From Candidatus Heimdallarchaeota archaeon (GTDB taxonomy: Archaea > Asgardarchaeota > Heimdallarchaeia > JABLTI01), in the NCBI GenBank assembly GCA_019894765.1, contig JAGXNT010000008.1, positions 1 through 64,000 on the forward strand: 64,000 nt of DNA, given 5' to 3'. Positions 46,707-55,921 of this stretch are shown here, one piece after another. Every line of letters starts with the position of its first letter. Position 1 is the first letter of the stretch. Both the position numbers and the translations under genes were made by a program. A model generated the notes under the pieces. The model was not told where the DNA came from. It saw only the letters and a list, made by a program, of their open reading frames with translations, and searched no databases.

Positions 46707-48446
46707 TCATAGCCCTTTCAATAATCCAAAGTATTTAGTGAATTTCAAGAGGTATTTGATCCCTTTGATTTTGAGTTTTCCAGTGAGAATTGCTTTTACC
46801 GGTTTTGTTTTTCCTAGTACCAAACCAAAGAAGCCAGGCTTCGAGGTAATTATTGCTCCATGACATTCTTTCTTTTCTTTTCGAATGTTTTCTTTGGTGT
46901 TCTTTATTGGGTGAAAAGTGAGTTTTCCATCTTTTATTACAACTTTTACAGCTGTAGCATCATCATTAGCAACTAATAGCAATGAGTAGTCATCTAGTTT
47001 ATGTTTCTCTGCGAATTCCTTATTCTTGTTAAGTTGTTTTAGCAAAGTATAGATGATTCCTGAAAAGCCTTCGTATGGTTTGACTTCCTCGTATAATGGT
47101 AGAACCATTTCTATTGCTTTTCTGAAGCGAACAAGGATTTCATCAATTACAGCTTCATCCATAATAGTGGAAAGCATGAAACCAGTAACGCCTCGAGTAA
47201 TTACATACAAGCCTTGAATATATAATGCAATTTGCAGATATTCCGAGAACTCCAAGAATGGAATGGTGTTGAAAACAACCTGCTGTTTATTCATTGGAAC
47301 GCCATCAGGGAATTGGATAAATGCTATGGATTGAATACCACCAACATTGCATTTTATGTTCAATTCATACATGATCTTTCTCAAACCATCTCGCAGTTTC
47401 TTTCCTAAAACATCCAGTTTCTTAACAGCTGCTTTATCATATAATTCTAAAGCAACAATCCCAGCAACCATGGACATAGCATTTCCACTAAAAGTGCCAG
47501 AATGCATGACATATCCTTTCTTAAGAGGACTAAATTGCTCCATAATATCTTTTCTCCCACCAAAAGCTCCGATTGGTAATCCTCCTCCGATAGTTTTTCC
47601 TAATGCTGTCAGATCCGGTTTTATTCCAACGATTTCTTGTATACCACCATAGGCCACTCGGAATGTGATGACTTCATCAAAAATTAATAAAATATTATAC
47701 TTAGTACATAATTCTCGTAAACCTTTCATATATTCCAAAGTAGCTTCAGCAGCACCACCATATCCCATGACAGGTTCAAGGATAAAAGCAGCGATTTTCT
47801 TATGATGTTTTTTCATGATTTTCTCTACTGCTACTAAATCATTGAAAGGTACAACGAAAACATCCCTAAGTAGTGTTTCAGAAATTCCTCTTTCAGGAAA
47901 TGCTTTAGGCATTCCTTCCGCAGTCAAATCGGGATCCATATTTATCATTACATAATCATGTGATCCATGATACCCTCCTTCTGCTTTAATTAGCCCTCTT
48001 TTTCCAGTAAAAGCTCTTGCTGCTCGAATTGTAAACATGGTTGCTTCTGTTCCGGAATTACAGAAACGAATTGATTCAACTGATGGTACACGTTCACAGA
48101 GAATCTTTGCTAGTTGTAATTGGCTTTCCAATGGTGCTGATTGTGAGGTTCCCATTTTTGCTTGTTTAGCTAAAGCTTCCGCAATCTTTGGATGTGCATG
48201 ACCATGGAGTAAAACTGTCATATTATTTTGAACATCAAGATATTGATTGCCATCAACATCGTACAAATAATACCCTTCCCCTCTATCTACGAAGAAGGGA
48301 TAAGGAGGATAATAAGCAATATTTCGAGTACCACCGCCTGGCATGTACTTTAGTGATTTTTCAAAAAGTACCTTCGATTTTGGTGTTCTTGCTTCAAACT
48401 GCTTTTTAATATCGTTTTTCACTTTCTCAGAATTCCTAGATGCCAT
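46707..48446 (-). CDS. Class III PLP aminotransferase (glutamate-1-semialdehyde aminomutase-like) fused to an SCP2 lipid-binding domain
   Basis: 579 residues. The first 440 or so follow the HemL-like class III pattern: PGGGTRNIAYYPPYP, CNSGTEATMFTIRAARAFTG (PLP phosphate region), GGYHGSHDYV, LIFDEVITFR (Asp-Glu at the pyridine ring) and ALGKTIGGG with the Schiff-base Lys near 286. Residues about 485-579 form an SCP2 sterol-carrier-type domain (VVIKDGKLTF... HGAIITSKPGFFGLVLGK... LTGKLKIKGI... LLKFTKYFGLL). Such a fusion suggests a lipid-bound or hydrophobic substrate. It may not be true HemL. Flanked by two exchanger genes. Confidence 0.85.
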   Translation of the reverse strand: MASRNSEKVKNDIKKQFEARTPKSKVLFEKSLKYMPGGGTRNIAYYPPYPFFVDRGEGYYLYDVDGNQYLDVQNNMTVLLHGHAHPKIAEALAKQAKMGTSQSAPLESQLQLAKILCERVPSVESIRFCNSGTEATMFTIRAARAFTGKRGLIKAEGGYHGSHDYVMINMDPDLTAEGMPKAFPERGISETLLRDVFVVPFNDLVAVEKIMKKHHKKIAAFILEPVMGYGGAAEATLEYMKGLRELCTKYNILLIFDEVITFRVAYGGIQEIVGIKPDLTALGKTIGGGLPIGAFGGRKDIMEQFSPLKKGYVMHSGTFSGNAMSMVAGIVALELYDKAAVKKLDVLGKKLRDGLRKIMYELNIKCNVGGIQSIAFIQFPDGVPMNKQQVVFNTIPFLEFSEYLQIALYIQGLYVITRGVTGFMLSTIMDEAVIDEILVRFRKAIEMVLPLYEEVKPYEGFSGIIYTLLKQLNKNKEFAEKHKLDDYSLLLVANDDATAVKVVIKDGKLTFHPIKNTKENIRKEKKECHGAIITSKPGFFGLVLGKTKPVKAILTGKLKIKGIKYLLKFTKYFGLLKGL

Positions 48447-48576
48447 TTAAATCAACTCTACTGATTATCTCAAACAACTTATTTACAAAATACTTAGTCT
48501 TATTAAAAACTTTCATTTAGTAAAAAGAAAAAAAGAGGAAAAAGGAAAGAAAATCTTCCTTTAGCTAATAATCAGA

Positions 48577-50037
48577 CTAATTTAGTAGTCCACCTACAAC
48601 TCCTAAAGCAAGCAGACTCGTTATAGACGCTAAGAGTATTAGCATTCCTTCTACTCGATCAAAGTGATTATCATCAATAATCGTTAAGTGTAGTGCTAAG
48701 GAAATCACAAATATTCCAGTAAAGACTAATGTCGTATCTAAAGCAACTGGAATATCCACATTTATAATCGATGCAAAGAGGAATGGAAAACCAAAAAGAA
48801 TGAAGAAGGTTTGATTGATAGATGAAACCTGGTGTACAAGACCTATTTCGACATCTTCTTTCTCTGGATCAAGAATTGCTCTCATCGTTATCGTGGCTTC
48901 TGGTGCAGATGAAACAAATCCTACAATTACACTGTAAACTAGTATTGGCAAGCTAAAGATACTTAACCCACTTTCTATCGAATCAGATATCATCGTACCT
49001 CCAAAAACTATTCCAGCAATCCCTACAATAAAAGCAATTGCTAAAATGTACCACGGAAATCTTCTGAGTGATACGAATTGCTCTCCTTCTTCATCTTCTT
49101 GATTTCTACCGAAAACATTCTTAACAAATTTCTTCAATCTGTTTTCTTGATGGTCGCCTTTTTCTTTATCATGACCGTTTTCTTCCGGAAAATATTCAGT
49201 TATCAATGTTTGCGGACCAATCCTACCAGTACTTTTTGCTTTCGCATCTCCAATCATGAAAACTATGAAGAGTATATAGAAAGATAGTAGAGCTACTCCA
49301 ATTACCCCTTCAAATGCCCTATCAAATTGGGCAATATCTAGCGAATTATGAGTGAAACCAAATACCATGAGTATTAAAGAGAATATTGTCATCGCTAATA
49401 CAAGATTTGATTCAGTATTCGTTAGCGGTTGAGGTAATTTGAAAGGTTTCTTCCTTGTTATTACCAACATTGTTACTCCAAGTATCAAAGTGTTTATCAG
49501 TACTGTTGTGAGGACAAGGGTAATACTTGTGAGTGTTAGATTATTAGCTAATGCAATATTTTCTGCTAATCCTGTTGCACTTAGTTTTTTCGCTCGAGTA
49601 AGAAGTATAGTTACCACAACAATATCACTTGAATCAGCACCAATAGCTGCAATGATCCCCATGAAATACTGGGACCAATTCAATTTCTGACCTATTCCTT
49701 TTACTCCGAAAATAATGAGCTCAGAACACCCAAAGACAAAAGCTAAACCACCAGCAAATCCAACAATGATAGTTCCAATCGGATGTCCATCTAATATATT
49801 GGTAAAAGAGATTATGAGTAAAATTATTCCAACAATTACAGAAGGAATTGTTAGAGGATTAATTTTCTCAAATAACTCACCGACCGCTTCATCTGCTTCG
49901 AGTTGATCTAGTTCAATCTCAGGTACATCATTTTTTTCTTTGTTTTTATTATAGGAAGAATCAGAATTTTGATCAGAATCATCAAACTTAGTTAAATCTT
50001 CTTCGATTATCTCAGAATTAATTATTTTATTTACCAA
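48577..50037 (-). CDS. CaCA-family cation exchanger (sodium/calcium exchanger-like), second
   Basis: 486 residues, paralogue of the exchanger at 45-46.6 kb: acidic N-terminus, about twelve hydrophobic segments, a central charged loop and similar C-terminal half (EIGLVHQVSSINQTFF vs EVGLVHQVSAINQTFF). The first alpha-repeat reads AIGADSSDIVVVT and the second GFVSSAPEATITMR; the acidic residue is Asp in the first and Glu in the second. The substitutions relative to GxSxPE may alter cation selectivity. Function otherwise as for the family: antiport of divalent cations. Confidence 0.8.
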   Translation of the reverse strand: MVNKIINSEIIEEDLTKFDDSDQNSDSSYNKNKEKNDVPEIELDQLEADEAVGELFEKINPLTIPSVIVGIILLIISFTNILDGHPIGTIIVGFAGGLAFVFGCSELIIFGVKGIGQKLNWSQYFMGIIAAIGADSSDIVVVTILLTRAKKLSATGLAENIALANNLTLTSITLVLTTVLINTLILGVTMLVITRKKPFKLPQPLTNTESNLVLAMTIFSLILMVFGFTHNSLDIAQFDRAFEGVIGVALLSFYILFIVFMIGDAKAKSTGRIGPQTLITEYFPEENGHDKEKGDHQENRLKKFVKNVFGRNQEDEEGEQFVSLRRFPWYILAIAFIVGIAGIVFGGTMISDSIESGLSIFSLPILVYSVIVGFVSSAPEATITMRAILDPEKEDVEIGLVHQVSSINQTFFILFGFPFLFASIINVDIPVALDTTLVFTGIFVISLALHLTIIDDNHFDRVEGMLILLASITSLLALGVVGGLLN

Positions 50038-50213
50038 TTTATGTTTGTGCCTCTATAACATTAACAATTATTTGATTCCATGTACAACTGGAATGTGCTA
50101 GCTCATAAAGCTATGGTTTAATTTCTTCATTTTTTTAAACACTAAAATATTATAAAATAAAAGCTAGAAAATATTTAAGGATAAACAAATAGTTTACAAC
50201 AAATAAGAATAAG

Positions 50214-51011
50214 ATGATTAAAATGACTTCAATAGATTTGAGTGATTTTGTACCATATGAATTATTAGTGGATGCTGAAACATGTAAGGTTGTTAAAGCA
50301 GGAGACATTGAACCTACTTTCTCTGCTCGAAAACTCTTGGATATGAAAGATGTAATTTATGATCAAGAATGGTTAGTTACACAAAAAGAAAATTTTGATT
50401 TGTACTATATGTATCGTGATCTTACTCGAGCAAAAGATAAAGAGCTTTTCAAAAAACATGACATTAGATTTGATGTCACAATAATCCCTCCAAAATTTCT
50501 TGGAAAAGAATATGTGAAAACAGCAGGACACTTCCATCCTGAAGCAAAAAACGGTCATAGCTTTCCTGAAGTCTATGAAGTGATGTATGGGAAAGGATTG
50601 TATTTACTTCAAAAACCAAAAAAAGAGTTAACAAGAAAAGAGAAAAGAGCTAATATTCTAAATCCTGTGGAAGTTATTGTGATTTCTGCGAAGGCTGGTG
50701 ATCAAGTTATGATTCCCCCAGGTTATGGTCATATCACAATTAATCCCTCAGAAGACACTACACTGATTATGAATAATCTTGTTAGTTCAAGCTTCAATTC
50801 TATTTATGAACCAATCAAGAAACAACAAGGAGCGATTTATCTCTACCATATTAATAAAACTTGGATAAGAAATCCAAGCTACAAAGATGATAAAATTTTA
50901 GTGAAAGAAGGAACTCCTGAAAAAATAGTGGATAAACCATTCTACGCATCATTCATTGAAAACCCAGAACAATGGAAATTCCTTAATGAACCATGGATAA
51001 AAGAATACTAA
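50214..51011 (+). CDS. pgiA: Glucose-6-phosphate isomerase, archaeal cupin type
   Basis: 265 residues. It interconverts glucose 6-phosphate and fructose 6-phosphate using a divalent metal. The cupin metal site is GHFHPEAKNGHSFPEVYEV (His106, His108, Glu119) with the second His in PPGYGHITIN. This fold is unrelated to the classical PGI and found in archaea. A short C-terminal extension (after YLYHINKT) of about 45 residues is usual for the larger members. ATG 50214; another ATG (50223) three codons in is equally possible. Overlaps the start of the OppD-type ATPase gene by 19 bases. Confidence 0.88.
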   Translation: MIKMTSIDLSDFVPYELLVDAETCKVVKAGDIEPTFSARKLLDMKDVIYDQEWLVTQKENFDLYYMYRDLTRAKDKELFKKHDIRFDVTIIPPKFLGKEYVKTAGHFHPEAKNGHSFPEVYEVMYGKGLYLLQKPKKELTRKEKRANILNPVEVIVISAKAGDQVMIPPGYGHITINPSEDTTLIMNNLVSSSFNSIYEPIKKQQGAIYLYHINKTWIRNPSYKDDKILVKEGTPEKIVDKPFYASFIENPEQWKFLNEPWIKEY

Positions 51012-52054
51012 ATGTGAATAATACTTGGGATTTGGAATCATTGACAAGTGAAGAAGACAAAAAAGAATTGATTCTTGAAGTAAAGGATCTTCATACTTAT
51101 TTTTATGATAGAGATGAAGCCATTTGGAAAATCCTTGAAGGTGTTAATTTAAAAGTCTATAAAGGTGAAACACTCGGAATCTTAGGACCTTCGGGTTCAG
51201 GAAAATCCGTTTTAGCACAATCCATCTTAAAATTAATTACTTATCCAGGTAAAATAGTGAAGGGACAAGTTTTCTTCAAAGGAAAAGATCTTCTCACCAT
51301 AGATGAAGAAATTTTCAATAAAATCAGAGGAAAGGAAATTGCTTTGGTTTTACAGAATGCCCCTGGAGCAATTGATCCTCTTCGAGATATGACTTACACC
51401 ACTATTGAACCTTATAGAGAACATTCAGACGAAGAGCTAGTTCGATCAGAAATTAAGATGTTAGTGGTAAGTCAATTAGGTCAAGTTGCAATTTCTGAAC
51501 CTCTAAAAGTCTCAGATAAATACGCTCATGAATTAAGTGGAGGGGAAAGCCAAAGAGTGAAAATTGCCTCTGCAGTAATGAATAACCCAACCTTACTAAT
51601 TGCAGATGAACCTGTAGCAAATTTGGATGCAACAATTGCAGGACAGATACTAGAATTACTACACCAGATGAAAGAAAAATTCAAACTAACCATGATTCTG
51701 GTAGCTCATAATTTAGGCATACTTGCAGAATTTTCTGATAAAATTGCTATTCTTTATGCTGGAAAAATTCTCGAGTATTCTGATGTTGAAACTATTTTCT
51801 ATCAACCAAGACATCCTTTCACTCAAGGGCTTTTCTATGCTTCACCAAGTATGGCTCCTCGAGGGAAATTAAAACCAATTCCTGGAAAAGAACCTGATGC
51901 GAGAAAATACCCAACTGGTTGTCGATTTCATCCAAGATGTGAGTATGCAATTGAGAAATGTAAGAAAGAAATACCTGAATTGAAGGAAATTAGAGACGGT
52001 CATTCAGTGGCTTGCTGGAGAGTAAATGATATCCCGGATTTCGAGCGAGAATAG
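50993..52054 (+). CDS. Oligopeptide/dipeptide ABC transporter ATP-binding protein (OppD/DppD-like)
   Basis: 353 residues: Walker A GPSGSGKSV, Q-loop LQNAPGAIDP, signature LSGGESQRVKIA, Walker B LLIADEPVANLD and H-loop VAHNLGIL. The C-terminal oligopeptide-transporter motif GCRFHPRCEYAIEKC has the Cys residues that bind iron-sulfur in some relatives. No permease or binding protein lies nearby, so its partners are elsewhere or it works in another role. Its ATG lies inside the PGI gene; GTG 51014 is an alternative. Confidence 0.9.
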   Translation: MDKRILNVNNTWDLESLTSEEDKKELILEVKDLHTYFYDRDEAIWKILEGVNLKVYKGETLGILGPSGSGKSVLAQSILKLITYPGKIVKGQVFFKGKDLLTIDEEIFNKIRGKEIALVLQNAPGAIDPLRDMTYTTIEPYREHSDEELVRSEIKMLVVSQLGQVAISEPLKVSDKYAHELSGGESQRVKIASAVMNNPTLLIADEPVANLDATIAGQILELLHQMKEKFKLTMILVAHNLGILAEFSDKIAILYAGKILEYSDVETIFYQPRHPFTQGLFYASPSMAPRGKLKPIPGKEPDARKYPTGCRFHPRCEYAIEKCKKEIPELKEIRDGHSVACWRVNDIPDFERE

Positions 52055-52086
52055 ATTAATATTTAGCAAATTTATATGTAAATGAA

Positions 52087-52800
52087 ATGTTAATCTTTAA
52101 GGAAGCAATTGAGAATCTGTTAGCAAACGAAAAAATTGGCAGATGTGATTTTCATACTCATTCATTCTTAACAGATGGAGTGCTTTTACCAATAGAGCAA
52201 TTAAGAAGAGCATTTATTCATGGGCATGTAGGTTATGGAATAACAGACCATGTTAGTTTGTCAACTCTGGATGTAATTCCTAAATTAATTGAGGATTGCA
52301 AATTAGCAACCAAACATTGGGGAATACTTGCGTTACCAGGTGTTGAAGTTACTCATGTTCCAGTAAACGCTATTGAGGAAGTTGTTGAAAAATCGATTGA
52401 AATGGGAGCATTAATTGTTGTAGTGCATGGTGAAACCATAGCTGAACCTGTTGAACCTGGTACAAATCTAAAAGCAACACAATGTAAAGATGTAGATATT
52501 CTAGCAAATCCAGGATTGTTAACAAAGGATGTTGCTGATCAATGTAAAAAAAACAATGTGTTTGTGGAGATAACATCGAACAGGACGCATTCAATTACCA
52601 ATGGACATGTTGCCAAAATTGGAAAAGAGTCCCAGGTAAAATTCATCCAAAATACAGATACTCATAGTCCTGGAGATATGAAAAGCTATGAAGAAGGTGA
52701 ACGGATTCTTATCGCATCCGGATTTTCCAAGAAAGAATCTAATGTAATTCTTCAAGATAATATTCGCGAATTTCTTTCAAGAATATATGAACGATTATAG
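52087..52800 (+). CDS. PHP-domain phosphoesterase (YcdX/histidinol-phosphatase-like)
   Basis: 237 residues. PHP metal motifs: CDFHTHSFLTDG (HxH), YGITDHV (DH), LPGVEVTH (E), VVHGETIAEP (H) and NTDTHSPGD (DxH). Members hydrolyse phosphoesters such as histidinol phosphate or work with polymerases as exonucleases; here the domain is stand-alone and no histidine genes are near. Start ATG 52087, 32 bases after the ATPase gene, likely in the same transcript. Confidence 0.85.
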   Translation: MLIFKEAIENLLANEKIGRCDFHTHSFLTDGVLLPIEQLRRAFIHGHVGYGITDHVSLSTLDVIPKLIEDCKLATKHWGILALPGVEVTHVPVNAIEEVVEKSIEMGALIVVVHGETIAEPVEPGTNLKATQCKDVDILANPGLLTKDVADQCKKNNVFVEITSNRTHSITNGHVAKIGKESQVKFIQNTDTHSPGDMKSYEEGERILIASGFSKKESNVILQDNIREFLSRIYERL

Positions 52801-52847
52801 AATTCGGAAAAAAACTGATTCTCAAAATCATTCAATTGAAGTGGGTT

Positions 52848-53033
52848 GGACAGGGAGAAAGTCCCTGTCCGTTTAACGAGTGGGTGCCTTATAAAATAAG
52901 TTTCACAAGGAGGATGAGTTTGTGGTTTTAAGGCAAATCACTCAAGATGTTATTGGGGGGATTTTATTTGAGATTTGGACTAATACTGGAGGGATGTGGA
53001 AGGATTTTAAATGACATTCCTTTCGGAATGTCA
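52848..53033. other. Hairpin-rich intergenic stretch
   Basis: Part of a 418-base gap. Perfect hairpins: GGACAGGGA-GAAAG-TCCCTGTCC (52848-52870) and TGACATTCC-TTTC-GGAATGTCA (53012-53033). A TATA-like TTATAAAATA (52889-52898) lies between them, and AGGAGG (52908-52913) precedes the micro-ORF at 52922-53014. The rest of the gap (53034-53218) shows nothing I recognise. Confidence 0.4.
52922..53014 (+). CDS. Possible 30-residue micro-ORF
   Basis: GTG start eight bases after AGGAGG, running in frame for 30 codons (VVLRQITQDVIGG..., ending WKDFK) to a TGA that forms the first bases of the strong hairpin. The product is mildly hydrophobic in the middle (VIGGILFEIW). The TATA-like element upstream would put the transcript start close to the GTG, arguing against use of the ribosome-binding site, so the call is weak. 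Confidence 0.25.
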   Translation: MVLRQITQDVIGGILFEIWTNTGGMWKDFK

Positions 53034-53218
53034 CTGCAGATTTAAAGTCACCCTATTTCTAGGATAAATTTACATTATAACTTCTGTTACCAATATTAAA
53101 AGGCGTTCTGGAAAATCTCTTCAAGTCATCTAGTAAATTTACACGTATAAAAATGAAAAAAATAGGATAAATGGAATATAAAGTAAGAAAAAGGAAATTT
53201 CCTAAAGAAAGGAAAATC

Positions 53219-54088
53219 CTATTGTTGATCATATCGTTCTTGCCATTCCGTTTGTTTAACACTAGTAATTTTTTGTGTTCCAAGTAGAGTCAAATTCCAA
53301 ATTAGTATTAATACTGTTGCGAGTATGAACAGTCCTGAAACAATTAAGGCAAACATAAATTGATTGCCCGTTTCTTCAAAGAAATGGAGTTCTCTCGTTT
53401 GCCGTGCCAGAGTATTCCAAATAACAGGATAATATATTGCAGGCATTAACAATGCTACGCCGCTGTTTAGGAAACTTAGTCTTTGTATATATTTGAATGC
53501 TAGGAAGTGTATTCCTAAGATTATTATTGCTGCGGCTATTAATACGAGAATCGTTACTGCTGGTGAAAAGAAGGTTGCTTGATTTTCACCATATAGTGGT
53601 TTTAAAACTGAGGGGTTTACTGTAGTATCATTATATGTATGTCCGGCATGAATGGGCCAATCATGCATTGCTGGCCACACAAGGAAATAATGATTTACAG
53701 AATTTACAACAGTTAAAGCAGCTGCTGATCCTAATAGAATTAGTAATCGTAAAAAGTTCATTTTCTTTCGATCAGCCTTGACTAAGGAACTGAATACCAT
53801 CTCTGCAAAGAACACTATCGTTATTTCTATAGGGAAATTAAATGCCATCATAGTAAAGATTGTGTTGAATCTTGGAAGATCTGTTATATTTCCTAGAGGA
53901 GGGTCTATTGATTGATCCGCATTTGGAGAGATTTCAGGTTGACCAGGTGGACCTTCATTATACATTGGAGATAATAGATCCACGCCCTTCTCAGCAATTA
54001 CATAATAAGTCCCAATATTATAGAGCAAAACTGCTGCTGAAACAACAAGGATAAATGTGGTTTTTTTCAATCCCTTCATGCGAGTCAT
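53219..54088 (-). CDS. Multi-pass membrane protein, function unknown
   Basis: About 289 residues with six hydrophobic segments (for example TTFILVVSAAVLLYNIGTYYVI; LLILLGSAAALTVVNSV; VTILVLIAAAIIILGIHFLAF; FMFALIVSGLFILATVLILI). An outer proline-rich loop (GPPGQPEISP) and a histidine-bearing outer segment (HYFLVWPAMHDWPIHAGH) are notable. Chosen ATG 54088 has GGAAGG upstream (frame reaches 54112). The His/Trp-rich loop might bind a metal or cofactor. No family recognised. Confidence 0.65.
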   Translation of the reverse strand: MTRMKGLKKTTFILVVSAAVLLYNIGTYYVIAEKGVDLLSPMYNEGPPGQPEISPNADQSIDPPLGNITDLPRFNTIFTMMAFNFPIEITIVFFAEMVFSSLVKADRKKMNFLRLLILLGSAAALTVVNSVNHYFLVWPAMHDWPIHAGHTYNDTTVNPSVLKPLYGENQATFFSPAVTILVLIAAAIIILGIHFLAFKYIQRLSFLNSGVALLMPAIYYPVIWNTLARQTRELHFFEETGNQFMFALIVSGLFILATVLILIWNLTLLGTQKITSVKQTEWQERYDQQ

Positions 54089-54206
54089 TTTGTTCCTTCC
54101 TTTATTATTCAAAACATTACTATTTCATTATTATATAGAGTTTACGATTACAATGTTCTTTTTAACAATTTCTAAAATTCAAGTAAATTTGATGATTTTC
54201 CAATTA

Positions 54207-54776
54207 TTAATGTTCCTTATTTAAAAGAGAAATAAAATGCTTTGTAATCTCTGCAGTTGCACCCCAAATTATTTTGCTTTGGAAATCGAAAAACCAAGCT
54301 TTATGATGATTGGTTTCAAGATTAATATCTTTGTGAACCCATTGCTCATTGTCTAGAAGATCATCTAAAGGCACTTCAATTATTTCATCTACTTCTTTTT
54401 CGTTAATGGTTAGTTGAAAGGGATAGTGTACTAAGCAAACAAAAACTGAGAGTAAGTAATTAGAAGAATGAGTTTTATATTGATTTAATTCTCCCCAGAC
54501 CTTTAAAGAGGAAGGGGGAAGCCCAATTTCCTCATTAGTTTCTCTTAACGCACAAGCAAGCAATGATTCATCAGTTTCTTCTTTTCTTCCACCTGGAAAT
54601 GATATTTGACCTTTATGCGAAGGAAGATCCTCGGTGCGTTTGGTAAAAAGTACAAAGATTCGATTATTTCTTTCAAAAATAGGAATAACAACAGCCCCTC
54701 TTTTCGAACCATCATCTGGCAAATAAACAGGTTTATGTTTACCAATCTTTGATTTTATGTGTTCGAGAGTAGTCAT
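54207..54776 (-). CDS. Nudix hydrolase (CoA pyrophosphatase-like)
   Basis: 189 residues with the Nudix box GRKEETDESLLACALRETNEEIGL (in outline G-x5-E-x7-RE-x2-EE-x-G), preceded by SHKGQISFPG. This SHKGQISFPGGR-type lead is typical of the CoA/NADH pyrophosphatase (NudL) branch. Cytosolic; would cleave a nucleoside diphosphate linked to another moiety. Substrate to be determined. Confidence 0.85.
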   Translation of the reverse strand: MTTLEHIKSKIGKHKPVYLPDDGSKRGAVVIPIFERNNRIFVLFTKRTEDLPSHKGQISFPGGRKEETDESLLACALRETNEEIGLPPSSLKVWGELNQYKTHSSNYLLSVFVCLVHYPFQLTINEKEVDEIIEVPLDDLLDNEQWVHKDINLETNHHKAWFFDFQSKIIWGATAEITKHFISLLNKEH

Positions 54777-54916
54777 TGTAAATTCTACAAATGTATTGTT
54801 CTTTGTTTTTAAAAATCTTTCAAATCGATTGAACTAAATTCTTGCACTTATTAAGATATTAATAAATCAGTAAACATTAATCTCTAACAATGGTTTCTAA
54901 TTCGAGGTAAGAACTA

Positions 54917-55900
54917 GTGAGTGGTCTAAAAGAAGAATTCGACGAAAAGCTACAAGCAGGTCTCAAAGCCCTATACGATAATAGATACAACGATGCAATA
55001 AAATTTTTGACAAAAGCAACAAAATTAGATCCATCATCAATCACTGCATGGTTTAATCTCGGGAAAGCTTTTTCTTATTTAGATAAATGCTCACAAGCAA
55101 TTAATTGTTATAAAAAAATTACTGAGTTAGAGAAATCTGCAACAAATTACCAAAATTTAGCTAATGAATATTATGCTTGTCAAGAATATGAATTAGCAAT
55201 TAAATCCTATGAACAAGTAATAAAATTGGAAAAGAATTATAGCTTGGCTTATGATGGTTTGGGAAGCTCTCATGGAGTTTTGGGTGAGTTTGATAAAGCG
55301 ATTGAGTTTTACAAAAAAGCGCTTAATCTGGAGAAAGAGAATGAAAAATATCTTAGTCATCTCGGATGGGCTTTAGCAAGCAATGGGGAATATGAAATCG
55401 CGGTTATGTATCTACTAAAAGCTCTTAAAATTAATCCTGACTTAAGAGAAGCACTATTTAATCTCGGATTTTCTTATTACTATATTGAAGAATACGAAAA
55501 AGCAATTGATGAATATCAAAAAGCAGTAAAACTTGGATTAGAATCTGCAGATCTTTATGTTAACATTGCTTATGCATACGAAGAATTAAAGGAAAAGGAA
55601 ATTGCATGTGAGTTTTTCAAGAAAGCAGTTAATGCAGATCCACTTAATGTTGATAATTTATTTTTGCTAGGAGCTAGTTTACAAGAAACTGGCAAAATAA
55701 AAGAAGCAATAACTGCTTATAGAAAAATAGTGGACGAAAAACCTTCGAATCTAGATGCTTGGAGAGAAATGGGAATTTGCTATGATATAATACAAGAATT
55801 CGAAGAAGCTAGTAAGTGCTTTAAACATGTAATAGAAATACAAAATAAATACTCGAGAAAACGACCAACCATGGAAAAACCAAAATTAGGCGATAACTAA
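54917..55900 (+). CDS. TPR-repeat protein, first
   Basis: 327 residues, eight or so tetratricopeptide repeats of the type 'AWFNLGKAFSYLDKCSQAINCYKKI', 'AYDGLGSSHGVLGEFDKAIEFYKKAL' etc., no other domain, GTG start. A protein-interaction scaffold; partners unknown. A shorter, more divergent TPR protein is encoded at 61.2-62 kb. Confidence 0.88.
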   Translation: MSGLKEEFDEKLQAGLKALYDNRYNDAIKFLTKATKLDPSSITAWFNLGKAFSYLDKCSQAINCYKKITELEKSATNYQNLANEYYACQEYELAIKSYEQVIKLEKNYSLAYDGLGSSHGVLGEFDKAIEFYKKALNLEKENEKYLSHLGWALASNGEYEIAVMYLLKALKINPDLREALFNLGFSYYYIEEYEKAIDEYQKAVKLGLESADLYVNIAYAYEELKEKEIACEFFKKAVNADPLNVDNLFLLGASLQETGKIKEAITAYRKIVDEKPSNLDAWREMGICYDIIQEFEEASKCFKHVIEIQNKYSRKRPTMEKPKLGDN

Positions 55901-55921
55901 TTTTCCCAAAGGATTCAATAA

